DNA from: Deefgea chitinilytica
GTDB lineage: Bacteria; Pseudomonadota; Gammaproteobacteria; Burkholderiales; Chitinibacteraceae
Assembly: GCF_016881405.1 (NCBI RefSeq)
Contig: NZ_WOFE01000001.1
Coordinates: forward strand, 1,178,001-1,242,000
Direction of reading: 5' to 3'
DNA length: 64,000 nucleotides
Shown here piece after piece: positions 9,389 through 20,057 of the stretch (position 1 is its first letter; every line of letters begins with the position of its first letter). A model generated the notes under the pieces. It saw only the letters and a list, made by a program, of their open reading frames with translations. It was not told where the DNA came from and did not search any database. The translations under genes and the position numbers were made by a program.

Positions 9389-11020
9389 ATGCTAAAAAAT
9401 ATGAGTGTTGGTGCCAAAATTATACTGGGCTTCGCAATTTCACTGACACTATTAGTTTTCGTCGGTATTGTCGGCACGATCGGTTTAAACCAGCAGCATT
9501 CGGTAACCAGTCAACTGCTACATACTAATTTACAGTATGGCATGCACTTAATTGAAGCACGCAAACAGGTGGGCGATCTGCGCCGCTTCGAAAAAGATCT
9601 GTTTTTAAATTTCGATTCCCCAGAGAAAATCGCTGAATATCACGAAAAATGGCAAAAATCATTTGCCAATTTGCAGACTGAACTCGCAGAAGCCAAAAAA
9701 CTCGCCACCCCCGAACAAGCCAGTAAAATTGAAGCTCTGCTTGGCCATAGCGAAGCCTATGGCAAGGGTGAATCTAGCATCATGAGCGATATTAAAGCTG
9801 GCAAATTTAGTACCGCACAAGAAATCAACAAAGCTTTTTCCCAATTCAAAGATCCAATTCGCTTAATGTCAGACATCCTGACGGAATTAACCGATGCCGC
9901 GCTTAAAGACGTGCAATCAATCGACAATCAAGTGGACGCCATTAAAAGCACAGTAACGAGTACTTTAATTACGCTGATCGTGATCGCGATTGGCTTAGGC
10001 GTGACTTGCGCTTTTATCATCTATCAAAGCATTCGCAAGCCGCTGGCATCAATGCAGGCTACGATTGCTGAAATTGACCGCACTGGCCGTATCAGTATGC
10101 ATATGCCCGTCGAAAATAACGATGAGATTGGTCAAACTTCTACGGCGATGAATCAGCTATTGGGCAATATGTGCAACGTAATCGGTACAGCAAATCGCTG
10201 CTCACATGATTTAGTACAATCAGCAAGAGAGCTCACTCACGCAGCCAATCAAGTCAGCAATGCATCCGGGCTACAATCTGAGGCCTCTTCTGCAACGGCT
10301 GCTGCAATCGAAGAAATGTCAGTCAGCGTGCACTTGATCGCAGATAATTCCAGTCAACTAGAAGAAGAAACACGGTTGGTAGCTAAAACAGCAGAGGAAG
10401 GCTCCGCTGTCGCGGGAAAAACTACAGGTCAAATTCAGCAAATTGCTAATTCAATCAACAAATCAAATGAGTTAATTGGCCAACTGAATCATCGTTCAGA
10501 CGAAATTGGCAGTATTGTTTTAGTGATTAAAGACATTGCCGACCAAACCAACTTACTGGCACTGAACGCCGCAATTGAAGCGGCGCGAGCTGGTGATTTA
10601 GGTCGAGGGTTTGCCGTTGTTGCTGATGAAGTTCGTAAATTAGCCGAACGCACAACACAAGCTACGCTCGAAATCACCAATAAAATTCAGGCAGTGCAAA
10701 ACGACACCAGTGTGGCCGCCAAAGGCATGTATGAGGCCAGCAGTTTGGTTGAAACGGGCGTGCGAAGCACCCATGAAATGGCCGAAGCCCTCGCTCAAAT
10801 CAAAGAATTAGCGCATCGGAATGTAGAGCACATTAGCAGCATCACCGGTGCCATTCATGAACAAAGTAGTGCCAGCCAAGAAATTGCCAAAAATGTTGAG
10901 CGTATCGCACAGGCAGGTGAAGAAAATAGCAGTGCTGCGAAAAGTGCATGTGAACTTTCAGACCGGCTCAATGCGCTTGCAGGTCGCTTAGATACCACGA
11001 TTCAAACATTTAAAATTTAA
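9389..11020 (+). CDS. Methyl-accepting chemotaxis protein
   Basis: A 543-residue transmembrane chemoreceptor. There is a first membrane span at about residues 10-33, a helical periplasmic sensor of about 155 residues (four-helix-bundle type), a second span at about 190-212 ([15 protein letters not shown]), a HAMP domain and a long cytoplasmic coiled coil. The signalling tip is nearly invariant: [21 protein letters not shown]. The protein ends in TIQTFKI and lacks a C-terminal CheR-binding pentapeptide. AAGGGA precedes the start. The ligand cannot be inferred. No other chemotaxis gene lies nearby. Confidence 0.96.
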   Translation: MLKNMSVGAKIILGFAISLTLLVFVGIVGTIGLNQQHSVTSQLLHTNLQYGMHLIEARKQVGDLRRFEKDLFLNFDSPEKIAEYHEKWQKSFANLQTELAEAKKLATPEQASKIEALLGHSEAYGKGESSIMSDIKAGKFSTAQEINKAFSQFKDPIRLMSDILTELTDAALKDVQSIDNQVDAIKSTVTSTLITLIVIAIGLGVTCAFIIYQSIRKPLASMQATIAEIDRTGRISMHMPVENNDEIGQTSTAMNQLLGNMCNVIGTANRCSHDLVQSARELTHAANQVSNASGLQSEASSATAAAIEEMSVSVHLIADNSSQLEEETRLVAKTAEEGSAVAGKTTGQIQQIANSINKSNELIGQLNHRSDEIGSIVLVIKDIADQTNLLALNAAIEAARAGDLGRGFAVVADEVRKLAERTTQATLEITNKIQAVQNDTSVAAKGMYEASSLVETGVRSTHEMAEALAQIKELAHRNVEHISSITGAIHEQSSASQEIAKNVERIAQAGEENSSAAKSACELSDRLNALAGRLDTTIQTFKI

Positions 11021-11087
11021 GGCATGAACTGCACTAGCTTGCAGTTTTTCCCGCGTTTTCGTTATTGATTTGCACACGAAGCAGACT

Positions 11088-14000
11088 ATGAATCGATCAA
11101 TCAATACGCAATCCGCCCCAAGTTTGGAGCGGATTTTTTCTCAGCGCTATCGTAATGAAACTGAATTGGCGCGAGAATTATCACAATCAGTTCAACTTAA
11201 CAGCGAAGATCAGCTTCGTGCAGATGCACTAGCGCGTCTCATCACAGAACGCTTTCGCCTAGAGCGGCTCAATCAATCTGGACTTGACACTGTTTTGGCC
11301 GAATTTCCGCTCAGCAGCCCGGAAGGTAAAGCACTCCTTAATTTATGTGAAGCCTTACTTCGCATCCCGGATAAAAATAACGCCAATCAATTAATTCGCG
11401 AACAACTGCACACTGCACACTGGCAAGGTCATCGCGGTCACAGTCCTTCTTGGCTCGTCAACCTCGCAACCTGGGGGTTAAGTGTTGCCGAAACCATGAG
11501 CGAGTCAGCGGGGAAGCCCATCGCTCGGGAAGTGATTAAACATGCAATTGAATGGCTGGCAAATTATTTTGTAATTGCTGAAAATCTCAAAGGGGCCAAC
11601 GAGCGAGCTCAAGCTGAGTTCTTATACTCATACGATATGCTTGGTGAAGCAGCGCTCACTCAAGCGGAAAGTGATGACTATTTCGCCAAGTACCTCGAAG
11701 CGATTCACGATGTTGGACAACATAACAATGGAGCGGGTCCTCGCTTTGGCGCTAGCGTTTCGGTCAAACTATCGGCCTTACACCCGCGGTTTTCGCCACT
11801 CCAAGCAGCAAGAATCGAAAAAGAACTCTACCCACGGTTACTTGAATTAGCACAACTCGCCAAGCAATATGATATTGGCCTAACAATTGATGCCGAAGAA
11901 TCTGATCGACTCGAAATCACGCTTAAACTTTTTGCACAACTTGCCTTCGAACCAAAATTAGGAGATTGGGCTGGTTTGGGAATTGCGGTACAGGCCTATC
12001 AGAAAAGAGCCCTAGCTGTCGTGCAGTGGCTTGCACAAATGAGCCAGCATCGGCCTTTAATGGTTCGACTCGTCAAAGGAGCGTACTGGGACTCTGAAAT
12101 AAAAACAGCACAGCAACAAAATCTAGTCGATTACCCAGTATTTACTCACAAAAGCCATACCGATTTAAGTTATATCGCCTGCGCTCAGGTACTTCTGCAT
12201 TCCGAACACCGTATTTACCCGCAATTTGCCACACACAATCCATTCACAATTTGTTTAATTCATCAATTAGCGGGTGAGAGAAATATTGAATTTCAGGCTT
12301 TATTTGGTATGGGAGAGTCGCTTTATCGTCTAGCCAATCAACTGAGCTTAAATCGTCCTTGTCGAATTTATGCACCAATTGGTGAAAAAACACAGCTGCT
12401 ACCCTATCTAATTCGCCGTTTCTTAGAAAATGGGGCGAATAGTTCTTTTATTCATTTATTACATCAACGCCATAAAATCACCCAATTTGCGTGGCCAGAA
12501 ACACACCAAAGTGCAAGACTAGCCAAACCACACAAGTTATTTGCCCCTCGTAACAATACTGCATGCTTAGATGTCTCGCACACCCCCGATCTGAAGCACT
12601 TTCAAGAAAAGCACGCAGAATTTGCTCATCATTCAATCATCGCCATGCCAATGATTGGGCATGGTCTTCCAGAACTATACAAGCATCGTACAGCCCAAAA
12701 TCCAGCTGACACTCGGCTCAATATTGGCCTAATCAATGAGGCTGGTTTAGCAGACATCGAAAAGGCGCTCAGCTGTGCGGCGCACACGCAATGGGAACGC
12801 AACTGCATCAATCACCGGGCTCAACTATTAGAAAAAACCGCAGATATATTTGCCGCACGCCGCGTAGAGCTCATTTCAACCTTAATGAGCGAAGCAGGCA
12901 AAAGCTTTACCAATGCCCAAAATGAAATGCACGAAGCAATCGACTTTTGCCGCTATTACGCACAAGAAGCACAAATACAATGGCAGCACGATCTACCAGA
13001 GCCGATTGGCGTTATCGTCACCATTAGCCCTTGGAATTTTCCGCTCGCCATCTTTGTTGGGCAAATTGCCTGCGCGCTGATTGCGGGCAATCGTGTCATC
13101 GCCAAACCCGCAGAAGAAACACCCCTGATTGCCATGCTAGCAACGCGCTGTTTTTATGAGGCTGGCATTTCACGTCAAATTTTACAATTCATTCCGGGAG
13201 GCTCTGCAGCAGGGGCAGCTCTAGTGCTAGATCGACGCTGTGATGGCGTTTTATTTACGGGCTCCCACGCAAGTGCTGTAAAAATTGCCACCGAGATCAA
13301 TCAATCGGGTCAAACCAAACCCCTGATCAGCGAAACCAGCAGTGTCAATTGCATGGTTGTAGATAGCACGGCTCATATCGATCATGCCTGCAAAGATGTT
13401 ATAAGCTCCGCATTTGATAGCGCGGGGCAACGCTGCTCCGCCTTACGCGTTTTATATTTACAAGAAGAGATTGCAACGAACACTGTAGCCAGAATTAAGC
13501 AGGCGATGGCTGAATTAAATATTGGCAATCCAGTTCAGTTAGCAAATGACATCGGGCCTGTTATCAGCTCAGCCGCACAGCGCAAGATTAAAACAGCAAT
13601 CGAGCAATATCATCATTGCCCGATTTATCAAACTCATTTACCCCCCGAAACCCATCACGGTAGCTATATCGCCCCCACATTAATTGAACTAGACGATGAG
13701 GCGGCATTTCCTGATGAAATTTTTGGCCCCGTTTTATTCATCAAACGATTTAAAATTCAACAACTCAAACAAGTCGTGCAGCAGATTAACCAGCAGCAAT
13801 CAGGGCTCACTTTAAGCATTCACTCACGACTACGCGCCACACAAGATTACATTGTGCAGCATGCGCGCGTCGGCAATTTTTATATCAATCGAAATCAAAT
13901 TGGCGCCATCGTAGGTTGCCAGCCATTTGGCGGAACAGGGAAAGCCGGCTCGGGCCCCAAAGTTGGCGGGCCATGGTCAATTTGGGCCTGCTGCAAAAAT

Positions 14001-14555
14001 GCCGACCCATGTGAACCGCATGCAATTCAAGAAACCGGTACTTTAAAAGCTTTACAGCAAATCATTCATGAATGGAAAGAGCCAAGTGAAGCGCTTCATC
14101 TATCGATGCTCATCAATGGCATTGCCAGTCGAACGCCAATCGGAATGCAACGCCAACTACCGAATATTACAGGCGAAAGCAATACGTTACATTACCGCGG
14201 ATTAGGCCGCATAGCCTGCATTGATGATGAAGCAGCGCCACTTTTCGAATTAATTGCACTTGCTTTACTCACCGGCAATATTCCAGTGATTCGCTATTTA
14301 CCAGGCTCGTGGCGTAAAGCACTCGCAAACGAGACAATTGAAGTCTCTGAAGAGATCGATTTCAATCTGGTCGATGGAGTGCTGTGCAAACAAAAAAACA
14401 GCACTTTGAACATCAAAAATCCACTGTGCCCCGTTATTACGCCAATTGCAAATGGTATGTGGCCTTTATTTCGTTTAGTCAGCGAATACACAATCACGAT
14501 CAATACGGCAGCTACAGGCGGCGATCTAGAACTGCTTTGCAAACCTGACGTATAA
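11088..14555 (+). CDS. putA: Bifunctional proline dehydrogenase / P5C dehydrogenase (PutA)
   Basis: Oxidises proline to glutamate in two FAD- and NAD-dependent steps. The N-terminal part is the proline dehydrogenase barrel (RLVKGAYWDSEIK, RIYAPIG, RRFLENGANSSF); the middle is an aldehyde dehydrogenase with catalytic Cys783 (AGQRCSALR) and Glu749; a C-terminal extension of about 170 residues resembles that of type B PutA. There is no ribbon-helix-helix domain, so it should not be a transcriptional repressor. Two normally conserved spots differ: LHGMGE reads LFGMGE (Phe406) and ETGGQN reads ETSSVN. The ATG at 11088 is preferred over an upstream TTG at 11070. A terminator follows. Confidence 0.94.
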   Translation: MNRSINTQSAPSLERIFSQRYRNETELARELSQSVQLNSEDQLRADALARLITERFRLERLNQSGLDTVLAEFPLSSPEGKALLNLCEALLRIPDKNNANQLIREQLHTAHWQGHRGHSPSWLVNLATWGLSVAETMSESAGKPIAREVIKHAIEWLANYFVIAENLKGANERAQAEFLYSYDMLGEAALTQAESDDYFAKYLEAIHDVGQHNNGAGPRFGASVSVKLSALHPRFSPLQAARIEKELYPRLLELAQLAKQYDIGLTIDAEESDRLEITLKLFAQLAFEPKLGDWAGLGIAVQAYQKRALAVVQWLAQMSQHRPLMVRLVKGAYWDSEIKTAQQQNLVDYPVFTHKSHTDLSYIACAQVLLHSEHRIYPQFATHNPFTICLIHQLAGERNIEFQALFGMGESLYRLANQLSLNRPCRIYAPIGEKTQLLPYLIRRFLENGANSSFIHLLHQRHKITQFAWPETHQSARLAKPHKLFAPRNNTACLDVSHTPDLKHFQEKHAEFAHHSIIAMPMIGHGLPELYKHRTAQNPADTRLNIGLINEAGLADIEKALSCAAHTQWERNCINHRAQLLEKTADIFAARRVELISTLMSEAGKSFTNAQNEMHEAIDFCRYYAQEAQIQWQHDLPEPIGVIVTISPWNFPLAIFVGQIACALIAGNRVIAKPAEETPLIAMLATRCFYEAGISRQILQFIPGGSAAGAALVLDRRCDGVLFTGSHASAVKIATEINQSGQTKPLISETSSVNCMVVDSTAHIDHACKDVISSAFDSAGQRCSALRVLYLQEEIATNTVARIKQAMAELNIGNPVQLANDIGPVISSAAQRKIKTAIEQYHHCPIYQTHLPPETHHGSYIAPTLIELDDEAAFPDEIFGPVLFIKRFKIQQLKQVVQQINQQQSGLTLSIHSRLRATQDYIVQHARVGNFYINRNQIGAIVGCQPFGGTGKAGSGPKVGGPWSIWACCKNADPCEPHAIQETGTLKALQQIIHEWKEPSEALHLSMLINGIASRTPIGMQRQLPNITGESNTLHYRGLGRIACIDDEAAPLFELIALALLTGNIPVIRYLPGSWRKALANETIEVSEEIDFNLVDGVLCKQKNSTLNIKNPLCPVITPIANGMWPLFRLVSEYTITINTAATGGDLELLCKPDV

Positions 14556-14601
14556 ACACAAAACGCTTATTTAGCAATGGTTTTAAAGCAATACCCAATA
14601 A

Positions 14602-14632
14602 AAAACCCAAGCCTAGGCTTGGGTTTTCTTTT
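14602..14632. terminator. Bidirectional intrinsic terminator after putA and livF
   Basis: The hairpin CCCAAGCC/GGCTTGGG is a perfect palindrome flanked by an A tract and a T tract. It lies between the convergent putA and livF genes and can serve both. Confidence 0.85.
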
Positions 14633-14644
14633 CAGCGAAGCCAA

Positions 14645-15376
14645 TTATTCACCTAAATAAGCCTGCTGTACTTTTTCATTCGCAAGCAACACCGCGGCAT
14701 CATCACTAAATGTGACTTTGCCTGACTCCATCACATAGCCACGATGAGCAGTTTGCAAAGCTAACTTTGCATTTTGCTCGACCAACAGCATTGTCACGCC
14801 TTCGGCGGCTACCATCCGGATAATTTCAAAGATCTTTTGCACAATAATCGGTGCTAAGCCCATCGATGGCTCATCTAGCAGCAACAACTGAGGCCGGCTC
14901 ATCAAAGCCCGCCCCATCGCTACCATCTGCTGCTCGCCACCCGATAAGGTGCCAGCCAATTGCTTATAGCGCTCTTTCACACGAGGAAACAACTGATAAA
15001 CACGCGCCAAATCATTAGCAATTTCAGCCTTATCATTGCGCCAATAGGCACCCATCAGTAGGTTTTCTTCCACCGTCAATCGGCCAAAAATCCCACGACC
15101 TTCAGGCACCATAACTAAGCCTTGGCGCACATAATCATGCGGCTCAAGCTTGGCGGTGGCTTGATCTTTAAATAGAATTTCACCGCCTGCGGGTTTCACC
15201 ATCCCCATCAAGGTTTTCAGTGTCGTAGTTTTACCTGCGCCATTGGCTCCAATCAGTGCAACCAACTCACCTTCTTTCACTTCCAGATCGATGCCTTTGA
15301 CCGCATGAATGCCGCCATAGGCGACTTTCAAATCTTTCACCTGCAATAGCGCTTTACTTGTTGATGTACTTGTCAT
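14645..15376 (-). CDS. livF: Branched-chain amino acid ABC transporter ATPase LivF
   Basis: One of two ATPases of a HAAT-type importer for leucine, isoleucine, valine or related compounds. The 243-residue protein has Walker A GANGAGKTT, signature LSGGEQQ and Walker B LLLLDEP. Its ATG overlaps the livG stop by four bases (ATGA). It is last in the livH-livM-livG-livF operon. Confidence 0.95.
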   Translation of the reverse strand: MTSTSTSKALLQVKDLKVAYGGIHAVKGIDLEVKEGELVALIGANGAGKTTTLKTLMGMVKPAGGEILFKDQATAKLEPHDYVRQGLVMVPEGRGIFGRLTVEENLLMGAYWRNDKAEIANDLARVYQLFPRVKERYKQLAGTLSGGEQQMVAMGRALMSRPQLLLLDEPSMGLAPIIVQKIFEIIRMVAAEGVTMLLVEQNAKLALQTAHRGYVMESGKVTFSDDAAVLLANEKVQQAYLGE

Positions 15377-16143
15377 TCTGGTGCCACTCCCAAATACGCT
15401 TCAATCACTTTTGGATCGTTTTTCACTTGCTCAGGAATGCCCTCTGCAATTTTCTTACCGTAATCGAGCACCGCAATTCGATCACACAAGCCCATCATCA
15501 ACTTCACATCATGCTCAATCAACAAAATCGTCACGCCATCATTGCGGATTTTTTCCATTAGGCGCTTCAAATCATCGGTTTCTTTTGGATTCATCCCCGC
15601 TGCAGGCTCATCAAGCGCCAACAATTGCGGATTAGTCGCCAAAGCACGCGCAATCTCTAATCGACGTTGATCACCATAAGACAAATTACGCGCCAATTCA
15701 TCGGCACGATCTGCGATACCAACATACTCGAGTAAAGTTTCTGCTTTCAGCTTAATTGCCGCTTCTTCAGCCTGCGCCTTGGGTGGGCGAAACACGGCAC
15801 CAATCACGCCGGTTTTAGTTCTCACATGCTGACCAACCATCACATTTTCCAGAGAAGTCATATTGGCAAATAAGCGAATATTCTGGAATGTCCGTGCAAT
15901 CCCCGCCTCAACCACGACATTGGGTTTTTTACGGAACAGATCTTTGCCATTAAAGGTAAACTTACCTTCATCTGGCTGATACAGACCCGTCAATACATTA
16001 AACAAGGTGGTTTTACCCGCACCATTGGGGCCAATTAAACCGTAAATCTCGCCTTTATTGATCGACAAAGCGACACCCGATAAGGCATGCAAGCCACCAA
16101 ATCGCTTGTTAATCCCTTCAATACTTAGCAATGCCTCAGTCAT
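15373..16143 (-). CDS. livG: Branched-chain amino acid ABC transporter ATPase LivG
   Basis: The second ATPase of the importer, 256 residues. It has Walker A GPNGAGKTT, signature LSYGDQRR and Walker B LLALDEPAAG, plus the longer insert between Walker A and the signature that distinguishes LivG from LivF. The start at 16143 is chosen for its GGAG ribosome-binding site; it overlaps the end of livM by eight bases. Confidence 0.95.
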   Translation of the reverse strand: MTEALLSIEGINKRFGGLHALSGVALSINKGEIYGLIGPNGAGKTTLFNVLTGLYQPDEGKFTFNGKDLFRKKPNVVVEAGIARTFQNIRLFANMTSLENVMVGQHVRTKTGVIGAVFRPPKAQAEEAAIKLKAETLLEYVGIADRADELARNLSYGDQRRLEIARALATNPQLLALDEPAAGMNPKETDDLKRLMEKIRNDGVTILLIEHDVKLMMGLCDRIAVLDYGKKIAEGIPEQVKNDPKVIEAYLGVAPE

Positions 16144-17308
16144 GATTACGCTCCGCATCTTGCAAACTATCTTTTTCTTGTAGCGAAATCGTCTTCGTTT
16201 TCGGTTTCAACTCGGCTCGACGCTGTTTCGATGGCCAAATACCCGCAGGCCGCACCAACATCACAATAATCATTGCCAAACCAAAAATCAGCATCCGCAA
16301 GTTTTCTGGGTCAACGACTTTACGACCCGCAATCGCCATTTGCACCGGATTAATCACATCACGCAAAATTTCCGGCGTAATCGACACCAACACCGCTCCC
16401 AAAATAACACCCGGAATATTACCCATACCGCCAAGCACGACCATGGCCAACACCATAATCGACTCCATCAAGGTAAACGACTCAGGAGAAACAAAGCCTT
16501 GGAAGCTGGCAAACAATGCACCCGAAATACCACCAAAACTAGCGCCCATTGCAAACGCCAATAACTTCATATTACGGGTATCGATACCCATTGCATTCGC
16601 GGCAATTTCATCCTCACGAATCGCCACCCAAGCACGACCAATTCGTGAACTTTGCAAACGTTTCGACACAAAAATAATGAAAAAGCACATTGCCAAGATG
16701 AGGTAGTAATACAAATGAATTTTTTCGAAGCTAATACCAAAAAACTCAATCGGACGCCCCAAATCAAAACCAGCAATTTGCACCGCAGGAATATGGTTAA
16801 TCCCTTGTGGGCCATTGGTGATATTAATTGGACGATCCATATTGTTCATAAAAATACGAACAATTTCACCAAAACCCAAAGTGACAATCGCCAAATAATC
16901 GCCGCGTAGCTTCAAGGTTGGCGAGCCTAGCAGCACCCCAAAAATCCCTGCCACAAATGCGGCAATCAGCATCATCACAAAAAAATTCGGCCTAAATAAC
17001 CAGACGGGAATCAATTCCTGTAAATGCGGAGAATTGAGCAAAGCAAAGGTATAAGCCCCTACCGCATAAAAGGCGATATAACCCAAATCCAATAGACCGG
17101 CATAACCCACCACAATATTGAGCCCCAAGGCCAACATAATGTAGAGCAAAGCAAAATCAACGGCTCGTAGCCACGAATTACCACTTTCGAAAAAATGCCC
17201 CAAAACCCAAGGCAAAGCAGCTAACACAACGGCAATGCCTGCCAGCACCAGCGTGGTTTTTAAATTATTGGCGCGAAACTCAGCGCGATTGATCGTATTC
17301 GTCATCAT
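16136..17308 (-). CDS. livM: Branched-chain amino acid ABC transporter permease LivM
   Basis: Inner-membrane permease of the importer, 390 residues with about nine predicted membrane spans and the family motif region AFAMGASFGGISGALFA. AAGGTGAC precedes the paired ATG codons (17308 and 17305); either may be used. The C-terminal tail after the last span is long and charged and overlaps the livG start. Confidence 0.95.
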   Translation of the reverse strand: MMTNTINRAEFRANNLKTTLVLAGIAVVLAALPWVLGHFFESGNSWLRAVDFALLYIMLALGLNIVVGYAGLLDLGYIAFYAVGAYTFALLNSPHLQELIPVWLFRPNFFVMMLIAAFVAGIFGVLLGSPTLKLRGDYLAIVTLGFGEIVRIFMNNMDRPINITNGPQGINHIPAVQIAGFDLGRPIEFFGISFEKIHLYYYLILAMCFFIIFVSKRLQSSRIGRAWVAIREDEIAANAMGIDTRNMKLLAFAMGASFGGISGALFASFQGFVSPESFTLMESIMVLAMVVLGGMGNIPGVILGAVLVSITPEILRDVINPVQMAIAGRKVVDPENLRMLIFGLAMIIVMLVRPAGIWPSKQRRAELKPKTKTISLQEKDSLQDAERNHD

Positions 17309-17319
17309 GTCACCTTGGT

Positions 17320-18249
17320 TTAAGCGCGTTCAGCAACGCGTTCACCCATCAAGCCAGATGGACGGAATACCAGCACTAAAATCAGTACCACAAAAGCCAA
17401 GATATCTTTGTAATGACTACCCAGCACGCCGCCAGTCAAATCACCCAGATAACCAGCCCCCAAACTCTCAATAACCCCCAGCAATAAACCGCCCAATACT
17501 GCGCCGCCCAGATTACCAATCCCACCTAATACCGCTGCAGTAAAGGCTTTCAAGCCGATCATAAAGCCCATATACGCGTGGGCTTGATCGTAATTGGCGG
17601 CCACCATCACCCCCGCCACCGCGCCCAGCGCTGAGCCAATCACAAAGGTCATTGAAATAATGTGATTTACGTTCACACCCATCAACTTAGCCACATCTTG
17701 ATTCTGTGCCGTGGCACGCATTGCGCGCCCCATCTTGGTTTTCTCAATCAAGAAATACATCCCAGCCATCAGCAAAAAGGTCAACGCAACAATCGCGATT
17801 TGCACATCGGTAATCGACGCACCACCAATGCTATGCACTTCAGATGGCAAAATCGCTGGAAATGGTCGGTAGTTCCGGCCCCAGATCAACATCGCCAATT
17901 GTTGCAGCACAATAGATACACCAATTGCGGTAATCAACGGTGCCAAACGTGGCGCACGACGCAATGGACGATAAGCGACTTTCTCAATCGTATACCCCAA
18001 GAGCATCGATACAGGAATTGCCATCATCAGCCCCACCAACAACAATGCTGGTCCTGATAAATGTACGTTGTGCCCTAGCAAAAGATTGATACACGTAATC
18101 GTCACCATCGCGCCAATCATTACCACTTCGCCATGCGCAAAGTTGATCAGCTGCATAATGCCGTACACCATCGTATAGCCCAGCGCGATCAGCGCATAAA
18201 TGCTACCAATCACCAGACCATTAATAATTTGTTGCAGAAAAATATCCAC
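17320..18249 (-). CDS. livH: Branched-chain amino acid ABC transporter permease LivH
   Basis: The partner permease, 309 residues and strongly hydrophobic, beginning DIFLQQIINGLVIGSIYAL as in LivH proteins. The GTG at 18249 is chosen because a clear AAGGACGGAG precedes it and because homologues begin here; the frame is open to 18291. It is the first gene of the operon. No livK-type periplasmic binding protein gene is adjacent on either side. Confidence 0.94.
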   Translation of the reverse strand: MDIFLQQIINGLVIGSIYALIALGYTMVYGIMQLINFAHGEVVMIGAMVTITCINLLLGHNVHLSGPALLLVGLMMAIPVSMLLGYTIEKVAYRPLRRAPRLAPLITAIGVSIVLQQLAMLIWGRNYRPFPAILPSEVHSIGGASITDVQIAIVALTFLLMAGMYFLIEKTKMGRAMRATAQNQDVAKLMGVNVNHIISMTFVIGSALGAVAGVMVAANYDQAHAYMGFMIGLKAFTAAVLGGIGNLGGAVLGGLLLGVIESLGAGYLGDLTGGVLGSHYKDILAFVVLILVLVFRPSGLMGERVAERA

Positions 18250-18600
18250 TTGAGACTCCGTCCTTGTAAGACTATTCGTACAACGCACCAAAAGGAGCGC
18301 CGTTTTATTGATCCAAACCAGATAGCGTCACTGCATAGCAGTTTGTACCCAATATTACCGTAACAGTTTGGATAAGGTGAAAATTACCTGTTTGCTGTGG
18401 CGTGGAATACTGTGCCTTTCCCTAACGCACTTTTCTTACAAGCTATTACGATTCAATTAATCCAGTATCAAACGCCACAACAGAGCTAGTTCATATAAAA
18501 AAATATTAGGTATTTCCATATAATCAATATTATTCAAAGCCTATAAGAAGATACACACAAGCAAATTAATAGAGCCTGATTCATCTGCCTCAGCAAGACA
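18250..18600. other. Gene-free upstream region of the liv operon
   Basis: About 350 bases with no plausible reading frame. It should hold the liv promoter and leader. It is AT-rich near 18480-18560. I see no convincing operator or riboswitch. Confidence 0.5.
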
Positions 18601-18601
18601 T

Positions 18602-18629
18602 AAAAAAACCCGCCAACAAGGGCGGGTTT
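18602..18629 (-). terminator. Intrinsic terminator of argD
   Basis: Stem AAACCCGCC/GGCGGGTTT with a six-base loop; on the minus strand it is followed by a run of seven T. It lies about 20 bases after the argD stop. Confidence 0.88.
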
Positions 18630-18650
18630 GATAAACAAACACAAAGAAAT

Positions 18651-19862
<1,212 letters not shown>

Positions 19863-19997
19863 CTATAACTAGTAATAAATGCAATGGCTTGATGATAAAC
19901 CAAGTACATCGCCGCTAACACAGCGAAAGAGCGCCTTTTCTCAAAAACAATGTTCTTTGTGATGAACAATACGCGCAAGCAGGGATAGCACCAATAA

Positions 19998-20026
19998 TAA
20001 AAGCCCAATGCAAATTGGGCTTTTAT
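19998..20026 (-). terminator. Intrinsic terminator of ppsA
   Basis: Stem AAAAGCCCAAT/ATTGGGCTTTT with a four-base loop; T-rich on the minus strand after the stem. It lies about 30 bases past the ppsA stop codon. Confidence 0.85.
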
Positions 20027-20057
20027 CGTCGAAATTGTAGTTTTGAAACTGGGCTAG

